Shown: positions 1 to 6,010 of the stretch, piece after piece
Numbering within the stretch: the first letter of the stretch is position 1
Layout: each line of letters opens with the position of its first letter
Assembly: GCA_002317225.1 (NCBI GenBank)
Contig: DCIW01000267.1
Coordinates: 1 to 6,878, forward strand
DNA: 6,878 bases
Direction: 5' to 3'
DNA from: Prevotellaceae bacterium UBA1716
Lineage (GTDB): Bacteria; Bacteroidota; Bacteroidia; Bacteroidales; Bacteroidaceae
The notes under the pieces: generated by a model
Database searches by the model: none
What the model was told of the DNA's origin: nothing
What the model saw: the letters and a program-made list of their open reading frames with translations, nothing else
Position numbers and translations under genes: made by a program

Positions 1-791
1 CCCTTGCTCCAACGCTTACAGAAGTTCCAAATCTCCTTACGGTTATAGTATGAAGGCCAGTGTCCGCCACCATCATACATGAAGCAAACCACCTCATTTC
101 CATCGCTGTTCTTCCAAGTAGTCTTAGTACCCTTATAGTTTCCTTCCTGCGACTGGTAACTAACGGCAGTTGGGTTGCCGCTACCATTGCTCACAGCAAT
201 TTCCTTAACATAATCATAAGGTTTGTATTTATCAATAGGGAAGACAGTATCTTGATTTGAATGATGATGGATAAGATTTACCTTAATGCCCTTCTGCTTC
301 AGTTCGGCACTTGGATTCAAGTCGAACTTCACACCACTTGTAGGAGCGAAAGCGGCAATCTTATCTGCAATCTTCTTGATTCCGTTATAGATGAGCATTG
401 AACCCATTGAGAAACCAGACCAGTACACACGATTCTTGTCAATTTGATAACGGGAGTACATTTCATCGATAGTCTGCGAAACAAAGTTGACATCCTTGTC
501 ACCACTGATGTCCCATGTGCTGCCATCAGCACGGAGGTAAGCACAGATGAACTTCTCTGTGTCGATAAGTTCATACATCTTGTCGCCATCCTCGCTCTGG
601 TACTCTGGGCTCTGCCCCATACCATGCGTGATAATCATCAGTGGCATATTGTTTTGCCTTTGCGAAGGGGTAAAGACAATCATGTTGCGTTGTTGTCCAT
701 TTACGGTGATGGTGATAGATGTTTTATCATACGCCATCATATTTGCCACGATAGCAAACAGGGTTAAGAGAATAAGAAAAGATCGTTTCAT
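1..791 (-). CDS. Secreted alpha/beta-hydrolase, PHB-depolymerase/LpqC-like esterase (3' end outside window)
   Basis: The reading frame is open from the ATG at 791-789 to the left edge, giving 263 residues with no stop, so the C-terminus is missing. Residues 1-20 form a signal peptide: KR, a hydrophobic stretch, then likely cleavage after MMA20. The mature part shows the alpha/beta-hydrolase order: an oxyanion-hole HG (H56-G57, in IITHGMG), the nucleophile elbow GFSMG with Ser128, a candidate acid Asp181 (QDTVFP) and a candidate catalytic His244 (GGGHWPS). The GGGHxWP-type end is typical of secreted polyhydroxybutyrate-depolymerase-like and feruloyl/acetylxylan esterases of the LpqC group. In Bacteroidales these more often act on acylated plant polysaccharide or other esters than on PHB, so the substrate is left open. 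Export to the periplasm or surface is inferred. It is transcribed divergently from the secreted protein at 1213. Confidence 0.85.
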   Translation of the reverse strand, partial: MKRSFLILLTLFAIVANMMAYDKTSITITVNGQQRNMIVFTPSQRQNNMPLMIITHGMGQSPEYQSEDGDKMYELIDTEKFICAYLRADGSTWDISGDKDVNFVSQTIDEMYSRYQIDKNRVYWSGFSMGSMLIYNGIKKIADKIAAFAPTSGVKFDLNPSAELKQKGIKVNLIHHHSNQDTVFPIDKYKPYDYVKEIAVSNGSGNPTAVSYQSQEGNYKGTKTTWKNSDGNEVVCFMYDGGGHWPSYYNRKEIWNFCKRWSK

Positions 792-832
792 CTTGAAAAC
801 TGATAGGAAATAAAATTAGTTGTTTGGATAAA

Positions 833-1029
833 TGTTACAGTCTTACCACAAAGAATAATCAGTTCTAATACCAAAAATAGATTATGATTCGCCTTAAAAA
901 AATAATTACTGATGCAAAGATACTTTGTATTTACCCAATATGACTTTGCTGATGTTACAAATTGTTTTCAATCTGTTATATATTTATTAATAAGGTGTTC
1001 GTGTTACATATACAGTGGACAAATGTAAC
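833..1029. promoter_or_regulatory. Repeated TGTTACA motifs in the divergent spacer
   Basis: TGTTACA occurs at 833-839, 953-959 and 1002-1008 in the same orientation. The last copy pairs with an inverted copy to make a perfect 7-bp inverted repeat, GTTACAT (1003-1009) and ATGTAAC (1023-1029), with a 13-bp spacer. Copies lie on both sides of the esterase -7 box and upstream of the plus-strand promoter, so they could be operator sites for a dimeric regulator. No regulator gene is in the window and no known binding site is recognised. The rest of the 792-1212 spacer is A/T-rich with no gene that I can support. A second TAnnTTTG match (TATTTTTG, 1062-1069) is present on the plus strand. Confidence 0.35.
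915..922 (-). promoter_or_regulatory. Bacteroidetes -7 box for the esterase gene
   Basis: On the minus strand this reads TATCTTTG, an exact match to the Bacteroidales -7 consensus TAnnTTTG. It would start transcription near 908, leaving a leader of about 117 nt before the ATG at 791. No good -33 TTTG is seen at the usual distance. The box is also the left part of a short inverted repeat, CAAAG-ATA-CTTTG (915-927), which could simply be chance in A/T-rich DNA. Confidence 0.5.
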
Positions 1030-1152
1030 GTATAAGTAAGAATTTAGCATTCATATGGTAGTATTTTTGTTCTGATAGAGGCGATAATGAAAATAAATAT
1101 GTACATTATTTAAAATAATGATATAATTAATCATGAATTGATATTTTTTTGC

Positions 1153-1160
1153 TACCTTTG
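1153..1160 (+). promoter_or_regulatory. Bacteroidetes -7 box for the secreted beta-helix-like protein
   Basis: TACCTTTG matches the Bacteroidales -7 consensus TAnnTTTG exactly. Transcription would start near 1167, giving an A/T-rich leader of about 46 nt before the ATG at 1213. No convincing -33 TTTG is present at the expected spacing, which is common since that element is poorly conserved. The leader has no Shine-Dalgarno sequence, as usual in this phylum. Confidence 0.55.
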
Positions 1161-1212
1161 CCATTCGATACAGATTATGTAAGAATATAAGCATAAATTT
1201 AAAACCTAAACA

Positions 1213-2463
1213 ATGAAAAAAACAAAATTACTTACTTCGCTTTTCATGGCAATGTTCATGATGGCTGTTTGCCCACAAAGTGTGTTGGCAGACGACGATG
1301 CTTTTGCAGTTACTATTAATGGGGAAACCACGACTTATGCAAATGATGCGGCGGCTTTTGCAGCTGCAATGGAAGCAGAATTGGCAACTGTTACTTTGCT
1401 CAAAGAATGTACTTTTACAAGCAAATTACAAACGTGGTCACAATATAATTTGGATCTTGTAAAGGGTAATATTACAATCGACCTGAATGGATATACTTTG
1501 ACTGGAGTATCTACAGGTTGGGATGCTGCAATTGGTGTTAAGGGTGCTAATGTGACTATCGTCGATAAAAGTATTGGACTTGAGGGCTTGATTTCTCATC
1601 CGGGAAATGCTCCAATCAGATATGAAAGTGGAAAACTCACAATTGTGAATGGTAATTTCAAAGGCAAACAATATGGAATTAAGGTAGAGAGCGTCAATCT
1701 TGGAGCACCAGGTAAACTTACACTTCTTGGAGGAACTTTCACAGGAGGTACTTCTGCTGTTTATCTTCACAACCCAAATAACTATAAATATGTAGGTATG
1801 GATGGTTTGTGTTTTATGGATGTTCAAAATGATACTAAGGTATCTGTTCCAACAGATTGGACAGCGTTGTCATCAAAATCAGTGTCAGTTAAGCTTGAGA
1901 ATCCATTCACTCTCAAATTCAACACAGAAGGTTATGCTACATACTCTGCCGAACTTGACATGATAGTAACTTCTCCTGATGTAAAAGCTTATAAGGCTAC
2001 TGTTGTAGGTGAAGATATTGTCATTAACGAACTTGATGGATATATCCCAGCGGGCAATGGTGCGTTGCTCTATGGTGGCAAGTCGAAGGCTGGTCAGACA
2101 ATTGAGTTTGCTCCTGCTTATGGCGTTTCTGCAGCTGATATGTCAGGCAACGATCTTCTTCCAACAACACAGGCTGATGGTTCGCTTGTAGAGAAGCCTG
2201 CTAACGATGTTGTTTATGCTCTTGGTCCACAGAATGAGTTCTTGGAGTACACAGCAAGTGCATTCATCCACAATCGCGCTTACTTGACTCTCCCTGCAGC
2301 TGTTGATTCTAAGGCGATGAAGTTTGTCTTCGCTGAAGAGACTGCCATCAAGTCGGTTGCTGCAGATAAGTCTGCTAATGTTAGCAAGTTTATCGAAAAT
2401 GGCAAACTCGTCATCATGAAGAATGGTGTGAAGTATAATGTGATGGGAGTTCACTCTTTCTAA
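1213..2463 (+). CDS. Secreted protein with beta-helix-like repeats and a Bacteroidales surface-protein C-terminus
   Basis: This 416-residue protein starts with a Sec signal peptide (residues 1-26: KKTK, a hydrophobic core, then VLA before DDDA). Cys20 does not sit in a proper lipobox (MAVC), so a lipoprotein is unlikely. Residues about 58-190 contain short strand-turn units such as NITIDLNGYTLTG, ANVTIVDKS, GKLTIVNGNF and GKLTLLGGTF, the look of a right-handed parallel beta-helix (pectin-lyase-like) fold. Residues about 230-375 (GYATYSAEL, then IPAGNGALLYGG, then AYLTLP) match a module I know from many Prevotella/Bacteroides secreted proteins, where a value-like segment is followed by 'IPA...' strands. 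The tail (ENGKLVIMKNGVKYNVMG) resembles a recurring C-terminus of Prevotella secreted proteins; its role is unproven. No catalytic residues are recognised, so binding or a surface-structural role is as likely as enzyme activity. The small gene at 2510 follows after 46 nt, probably in the same transcript. Confidence 0.8.
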   Translation: MKKTKLLTSLFMAMFMMAVCPQSVLADDDAFAVTINGETTTYANDAAAFAAAMEAELATVTLLKECTFTSKLQTWSQYNLDLVKGNITIDLNGYTLTGVSTGWDAAIGVKGANVTIVDKSIGLEGLISHPGNAPIRYESGKLTIVNGNFKGKQYGIKVESVNLGAPGKLTLLGGTFTGGTSAVYLHNPNNYKYVGMDGLCFMDVQNDTKVSVPTDWTALSSKSVSVKLENPFTLKFNTEGYATYSAELDMIVTSPDVKAYKATVVGEDIVINELDGYIPAGNGALLYGGKSKAGQTIEFAPAYGVSAADMSGNDLLPTTQADGSLVEKPANDVVYALGPQNEFLEYTASAFIHNRAYLTLPAAVDSKAMKFVFAEETAIKSVAADKSANVSKFIENGKLVIMKNGVKYNVMGVHSF

Positions 2464-2509
2464 AACTAATAAAATCAAAAACTCATAAATCAATAATCTC
2501 AATAAACTT

Positions 2510-2671
2510 ATGAAAAAGCAATTAGTTTCTCCTCTTGTAAAGATAGTCAAGATGGAAGCGAGATGCATCATCGCAACAAGCGAATCAACTCCTGCCCCTT
2601 CCGTAAGCATAGGTCGAGGCACTACAGAAACCATGTATTCAAAATCGATGGGTTCTGTCCATTTCGACTAA
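2510..2671 (+). CDS. Small protein of unknown function (53 aa), 'MKK...P...IIATS' type
   Basis: An ATG at 2510 opens a 53-codon frame ending in TAA at 2669-2671. The product begins MKKQLVSPLVKIVKMEARC, continues with IIATSEST and ends in a Ser/Thr/Gly-rich tail (SIGRGTTETMYSKSMGSVHFD). The pattern MKK, a Pro near residue 8, a short amphipathic stretch, then a hydrophobic-Ala-Ser step near residues 20-24 is one I associate with short hypothetical proteins common in Bacteroidales, often near surface proteins. It is not a classical signal peptide, because the N-terminal stretch is too charged. Support for being real: it starts 46 nt after the upstream stop in an A-rich, ATG-favourable context, and it ends 22 nt before a strong terminator. 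No function can be assigned; a chance frame remains possible. Confidence 0.6.
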   Translation: MKKQLVSPLVKIVKMEARCIIATSESTPAPSVSIGRGTTETMYSKSMGSVHFD

Positions 2672-2693
2672 TCTTTCTGCTCTGCAAACAATT

Positions 2694-2733
2694 AACCCGG
2701 CCTCAACTAATGTTAAGGTCGGGTTTCCTTTTA
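2694..2733 (+). terminator. Rho-independent terminator of the plus-strand pair
   Basis: The segment 2694-2725 folds into a hairpin. AACCCGGCCT pairs with AGGTCGGGTT (one G-T wobble), then after one C-A mismatch AAC pairs with GTT around a TTAAT-type loop. It is followed by a T-rich run (TTTCCTTTT, 2724-2732). It lies 22 nt after the stop of the small gene and would end the 1213-2671 transcript. The stem could also slow transcription from the opposite, iron-uptake side, but on that strand the following T-run is weak. Confidence 0.8.
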
Positions 2734-2767
2734 TATGTTAATGTTATTACTAACAACAAGGCCCTCG

Positions 2768-2873
2768 CACTACTAATGTGTTGTCCCTCTCACTACTAGT
2801 GTGTCGTCCTTCTCACTACTAGTGTGTCGTCCTTCTCACTACTAGTGTGTTGTCTCTCACACTATAGGTACTT
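2768..2873. repeat. 23-bp tandem repeat array (minisatellite) between convergent genes
   Basis: The core CACTACTAGTGTGT starts at 2791, 2814 and 2837, and with one change (A for G at 2776) at 2768, so the period is exactly 23 bp. The units starting at 2791 and 2814 are identical over all 23 bases; the first and fourth differ by a few bases in the second half. A decayed fifth copy starts at 2860 (CACTATAGGT) and runs over the stop codon of the FeoB-associated gene. A very degenerate copy may precede the array at 2745. Each core is an imperfect palindrome (CACTA-C-TAGTG). The period is not a multiple of three and no long frame is conserved, so it is not coding. There are no unique spacers, so it is not CRISPR. 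Apart from the terminator and this array I see nothing else in 2672-2861. Confidence 0.9.
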
Positions 2874-3023
2874 TTGCCTTTTCTTCATTTCTTCACACAT
2901 AGCACATCCGTCACCACCTCTGCAACTGCTACAGGGGTGGCCATCATTCTTCCTGAGGGTGCGGATAGCATACCAAACGCCGAGAAGGATGAGAGAGAGG
3001 ACAAGGATTGATGCTAAGTTCAT
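2862..3023 (-). CDS. FeoB-associated Cys-rich membrane protein
   Basis: This 53-residue protein has one N-terminal membrane helix (residues about 3-20, LASILVLSLILLGVWYAI), a basic stretch (RTLRK) and a cysteine cluster C31-x2-C34-x5-C40-x2-C43 followed by a charged tail. That layout is the FeoB-associated Cys-rich family, small membrane proteins encoded just after feoB in many anaerobes. They are presumed to take part in ferrous-iron transfer or in FeoB control; the exact role is not established. The start is set by the overlap: its ATG (3023-3021) overlaps the feoAB TGA (3022-3020) as ATGA, which points to translational coupling. A longer in-frame start upstream would run through the feoAB coding region and is rejected. 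The stop codon (TAG, 2864-2862) lies inside the last, decayed copy of the 23-bp repeat. Confidence 0.88.
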   Translation of the reverse strand: MNLASILVLSLILLGVWYAIRTLRKNDGHPCSSCRGGDGCAMCEEMKKRQKYL

Positions 3024-5407
3024 AAGACAGTGAGAATAAGTTTTACTGCATACGCACACACCCACGCGACGGCACATTGGAGAACTACCACGAATGCTGC
3101 CCATTTGCCACCCAATTCTCTTCTGATAGAAGCAATTGCAGCAACACAAGGGGTGTAGAGGAGGCAGAATACGAGGAGGGTGTAGCAAGTAACGGTGGTG
3201 AGCATTCCGTTGAGAACTGATGTGTCAGGAATGAGGACTCCAAGTGTGGAGATAACACTCTCTTTTGCCATGAAACCAGACACAAGGGCTGTTACCCAAC
3301 GCCAATCGCCAAGTCCGAGTGGTGCAAAAAGTGGTGCGAGAAGACCCGCTATGCTTGCGAGCATACTATCAGAAGTGTCTTCTACCATAGTGAGATGCCA
3401 ATTGAAATGCTGGAAAAACCATATCACGATTGATGCAAGGAAGATTACCGTAAATGCCCTCTGGAGGAAGTCGCGTGCCTTTTCCCACATCAGTTGAAGT
3501 GTGTTGCGAGTTCCTGGCATTCGGTAACAAGGCAATTCCATTACAAACGGTACTGCCTCTCCCTTGAAGAGCGAACCCTTGAACAGAAGTGCCATCACAA
3601 TACCCATGATTATACCTATAAAATATAAAGAACAGATAATCATTCCGCTATTATGAGGGAAGAATGCGGCACAAAAGAATGCGTATATCGGAAGTTTTGC
3701 CGTACACGACATGAACGGAGTGAGCATGATGGTGAGTCGGCGGTCGCGTGCAGAAGGCAATGTGCGAGTGGACATAACCGCAGGAACCGAACAACCGAAT
3801 CCTATCAACATAGGCACAATCGAACGTCCCGAAAGTCCTATCTTACGCAGAATCTTATCCATCACAAAGGCTATTCGTGCCATATAACCCGAGTCTTCGA
3901 GCATCGAAAGCCAGAAGAAAAGAAGTACGATGAGTGGCATGAAACTAAGTACCGAACCAACTCCTCCACACACTCCATCAATCACGAGCGAATGAACTAC
4001 TTCGTTGACATTGAGGTTGGTAAGCAATATATCGAGTTCGTTTGTGCACCAATCTATTCCATCCTCAAAGGCAGACTGAATCCAATCACCTACCGAATTG
4101 AAGGTGAACCAGAAGATGAATGCCATAATAAGAATGAACGATGGAATGGCAGTGTACTTGCCTGTCAGTACTTTATCTATCGCGTTGCTTCGGCGCTGTT
4201 CCTTGCTTTCGTGAGGTTTTACGACTGTCTTCTCGCAGAGTCGCTGGATGAACGAGAATCGCATGTCTGCCATTGCTGCAGCACGATCAAGTCCGCGTTC
4301 TTCTTCCATCTGACGTATGATATGCTCGATGGTCTTCTGCTCGTTGATGTCGAGACGGAGTGCTTCCATCGTGAGATGGTCGCCTTCCACAAGTTTTGAT
4401 GCAGCGAAACGGACAGGGATATTTGCTCGCTTTGCATGATCCTCAATAAAGTGCATGATGGAGTGGAGGCAGCGGTGTACTGCACCTCCGTGTTCTTCAG
4501 GGCCGCAGAAGTCCTGATGATGAGGTGCTTCCTGATGTCGAGCCACGTGGAGTGCGTGTTCGATAAGTTCGCCTACTCCTTCGTTCTTTGCAGCAGAAAT
4601 AGGAATGACCGGAATACCGAGCATACGTTCCATCGCATTGACACGGATTGTGCCTCCGTTTCCTTCCACCTCGTCCATCATATTGAGGGCAAGCACCATA
4701 GGGATACCGAGTTCCATAAGTTGCATCGTGAGGTAGAGGTTGCGCTCTATATTAGTCGTATCTACTATATTGAATATGCCATTTGGATGCTCATCAAGGA
4801 TAAACTGACGAGACACTATCTCTTCTGCGGTATAAGGCGAAAGGGAGTAAATGCCAGGGAGGTCGGTTATTTCTGTTTCAGGATGCCCTTTGATAGAACC
4901 CGACTTGCGGTCAACGGTTACACCAGGAAAGTTGCCAACGTGCTGGTTTGCACCAGTAAGTTGGTTGAAGAGGGTGGTCTTGCCGCAGTTCTGATTGCCT
5001 GCAAGAGCAAAGGTGAGATTGTTGATTACGGGGTGTGAGTGGTCGTGCTCGTATGTATGTTTACGTTCGCTTTGACGGCGAATCTGGTCTTCGATATGGT
5101 AGTGGCCTTCCTCACCAAAACCTGGGTGCGGAATTATTTCATGAGGTTGCTCTACGAACTCCTTCTCAGGAATATCGGTTGTGATAACTATCTTCTGTGC
5201 ATCCTCAAGACGAAGCGTGAGAAGATAACCATGGATAAGCAACTGCATAGGGTCGCCCATAGGAGCATATTTCATCAGTTTCACGACTGTGCCCGGGATT
5301 ACTCCCATGTCGAGAAAATGCTGGCGAAGAGCACCTTCACCACCCACTTCAGTTATGCAGGCTGATTGTCCGATATTTAGGTCGCGTAGAGTCATGTTAT
5401 TTACCAT
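3020..5407 (-). CDS. feoB: Ferrous iron transporter, FeoA-FeoB fusion
   Basis: This 795-residue inner-membrane Fe(II) importer joins FeoA and FeoB in one chain. Residues 5-78 are the FeoA SH3-like domain (MTLRDLNIGQSACI, LRQHFLDMGVIPGT). The GTPase domain follows with G1 GNQNCGKTT (137-145), G2 Thr164 in PGVTVD, G3 DLPG (182-185), G4 NMMD (242-245) and G5 SAAKN (271-275). The membrane part (from about 420) carries the conserved GFGCSVPA (C539), PFMSC (C568) and YTPC (C754) segments of the FeoB core. Its length fits known Bacteroidetes FeoAB fusions. Two His-rich segments stand out: residues 102-125 between FeoA and the G domain (six His), and 284-324 after G5 (ten His, two Cys). Start: the ATG at 5407 gives MVNNM; the ATG at 5395 (MTLRDL) is equally possible, since it begins exactly where FeoA homology begins. 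A -7 box lies 61 bp upstream, and the Cys-rich partner overlaps its stop. Confidence 0.97.
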   Translation of the reverse strand: MVNNMTLRDLNIGQSACITEVGGEGALRQHFLDMGVIPGTVVKLMKYAPMGDPMQLLIHGYLLTLRLEDAQKIVITTDIPEKEFVEQPHEIIPHPGFGEEGHYHIEDQIRRQSERKHTYEHDHSHPVINNLTFALAGNQNCGKTTLFNQLTGANQHVGNFPGVTVDRKSGSIKGHPETEITDLPGIYSLSPYTAEEIVSRQFILDEHPNGIFNIVDTTNIERNLYLTMQLMELGIPMVLALNMMDEVEGNGGTIRVNAMERMLGIPVIPISAAKNEGVGELIEHALHVARHQEAPHHQDFCGPEEHGGAVHRCLHSIMHFIEDHAKRANIPVRFAASKLVEGDHLTMEALRLDINEQKTIEHIIRQMEEERGLDRAAAMADMRFSFIQRLCEKTVVKPHESKEQRRSNAIDKVLTGKYTAIPSFILIMAFIFWFTFNSVGDWIQSAFEDGIDWCTNELDILLTNLNVNEVVHSLVIDGVCGGVGSVLSFMPLIVLLFFWLSMLEDSGYMARIAFVMDKILRKIGLSGRSIVPMLIGFGCSVPAVMSTRTLPSARDRRLTIMLTPFMSCTAKLPIYAFFCAAFFPHNSGMIICSLYFIGIIMGIVMALLFKGSLFKGEAVPFVMELPCYRMPGTRNTLQLMWEKARDFLQRAFTVIFLASIVIWFFQHFNWHLTMVEDTSDSMLASIAGLLAPLFAPLGLGDWRWVTALVSGFMAKESVISTLGVLIPDTSVLNGMLTTVTCYTLLVFCLLYTPCVAAIASIRRELGGKWAAFVVVLQCAVAWVCAYAVKLILTVL

Positions 5408-5443
5408 TTAAATATTTACCATTTACCATTTACCATTTGGTAA
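5401..5443 (-). repeat. Heptamer repeats with nested start codons at the feoAB start
   Basis: On the minus strand the heptamer ATGGTAA occurs three times back to back (5436-5416) and once more at 5407-5401, where it forms the feoAB start itself; an 8-bp degenerate step (5415-5408) lies between. Every copy carries an ATG. Because seven is not a multiple of three, the upstream ATGs fall in other frames and open tiny frames: MVNGKW (5436-5416), MVNGKYLNGK (5429-5397) and MVNI (5422-5408, whose stop directly abuts the feoAB ATG). The outer copy also forms a short inverted repeat TTACCA-TT-TGGTAA (5430-5443). Whether any small frame is translated is unknown. Confidence 0.85.
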
Positions 5444-5467
5444 GAAAGTGGTATTTGATATTTTTGG

Positions 5468-5475
5468 CAAAGATA
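5468..5475 (-). promoter_or_regulatory. Bacteroidetes -7 box for the feoAB operon
   Basis: On the minus strand this reads TATCTTTG, an exact TAnnTTTG match and the same octamer as upstream of the esterase gene. It lies in the 90-bp gap between the sigma-factor stop and feoAB, would start transcription near 5461, and leaves a leader of about 54 nt that contains the heptamer array. No clear -33 box is seen at the usual spacing. It suggests that feoAB is not only read through from the sigma gene. Confidence 0.6.
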
Positions 5476-5497
5476 GTGTAAAAATCAACAGGTTGTA

Positions 5498-6007
5498 TCA
5501 TTTGGAGTCAAAAATACCTACTTTTAAGTATTGCTCCTTAACCTCCTTTCGAGCACGGAAAAGGGTCACTTTCACGTCAGATTCGGTGATGGAAAGTATG
5601 TCTGCAATCTCCTTGTACGACTTGCCTTCAACATCACGGAGTTGCATCACAGTACGTTGCTTTTCGGGTAGTTTGTTTACTAACTGCTCGATGAGGCTTG
5701 TGTTCTCGCTCTTGATGAGTTGTTGGTCGGGAGTGAGTTGGTGCTCATCTTCGTGATCGTGAACTTCTTCGTTGAGCGATATCACATTGTTGGCAGATAG
5801 TTTCTTGCGGTCGAGGGCAAGATTGCGTGACATAGTAAGTGCATACGATTCAAGATTCTGGATGTTTGCACCCTCTTGTGTCTGTTTCCATATCTTCACG
5901 AGACAATCCTGCACAATGTCTTCCGCCTCTTCGCGATTGAGTGTGATGCGAAGAGCCGTACGGAAGATAATGTTCTTGAGTGGAAGTATGTCTCGCTTGA
6001 AATCCAT
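5498..6007 (-). CDS. RNA polymerase ECF sigma factor (sigma-70 family)
   Basis: This 169-residue protein has the two ECF domains. Region 2 (about 7-72) contains FRTALRITLNREEAEDIVQD and the -10-recognition part LESYALTMSRNLALDRKK. After an acidic, His-containing linker (about 80-95), region 4 (about 103-160) has LPEKQRTVMQLRDVEGKSYKEIADILSI and a helix-turn-helix ending in VKVTLFRARKEV. Length and domain order are complete for a group-IV sigma factor, and the start at ATG 6007 agrees with where homologues begin. It directs RNA polymerase to a small regulon, usually under an anti-sigma factor. No anti-sigma gene is in the window: the next gene downstream is feoAB after 90 bp, upstream is argB. 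Its whole 5' side is the inverted-repeat element at 6011-6117, which begins 3 bp before the start codon. Its target genes cannot be told from the sequence. Confidence 0.93.
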   Translation of the reverse strand: MDFKRDILPLKNIIFRTALRITLNREEAEDIVQDCLVKIWKQTQEGANIQNLESYALTMSRNLALDRKKLSANNVISLNEEVHDHEDEHQLTPDQQLIKSENTSLIEQLVNKLPEKQRTVMQLRDVEGKSYKEIADILSITESDVKVTLFRARKEVKEQYLKVGIFDSK

Positions 6008-6010
6008 AAT

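Noticed and set aside
1438..1827. 129-codon minus-strand frame inside the beta-helix-like gene
   Set aside because: It is antisense to a gene with signal peptide, promoter box and terminator, and its product shows no family features.
2768..2860. CRISPR array
   Set aside because: Units follow each other with no unique spacers and a 23-bp period, too short for repeat plus spacer; no cas gene is present.
2563..3033. Two plus-strand frames (2563-2799 and 2824-3033) sharing the peptide CCxSHY
   Set aside because: The shared peptide is only the translated 23-bp repeat; the period is not a multiple of three, and the frames overlap a terminator and the antisense of the Cys-rich gene.
3653..4399. 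248-codon open frame on the plus strand
   Set aside because: It lies fully antisense to feoAB, whose protein has unbroken family motifs in this stretch; the translated product is rich in Arg/His/Cys with no recognisable domain, as expected for a shadow frame.
4436..5038. 200-codon open frame on the plus strand
   Set aside because: It is antisense to the GTPase domain of feoAB and has no domain, signal or promoter of its own.
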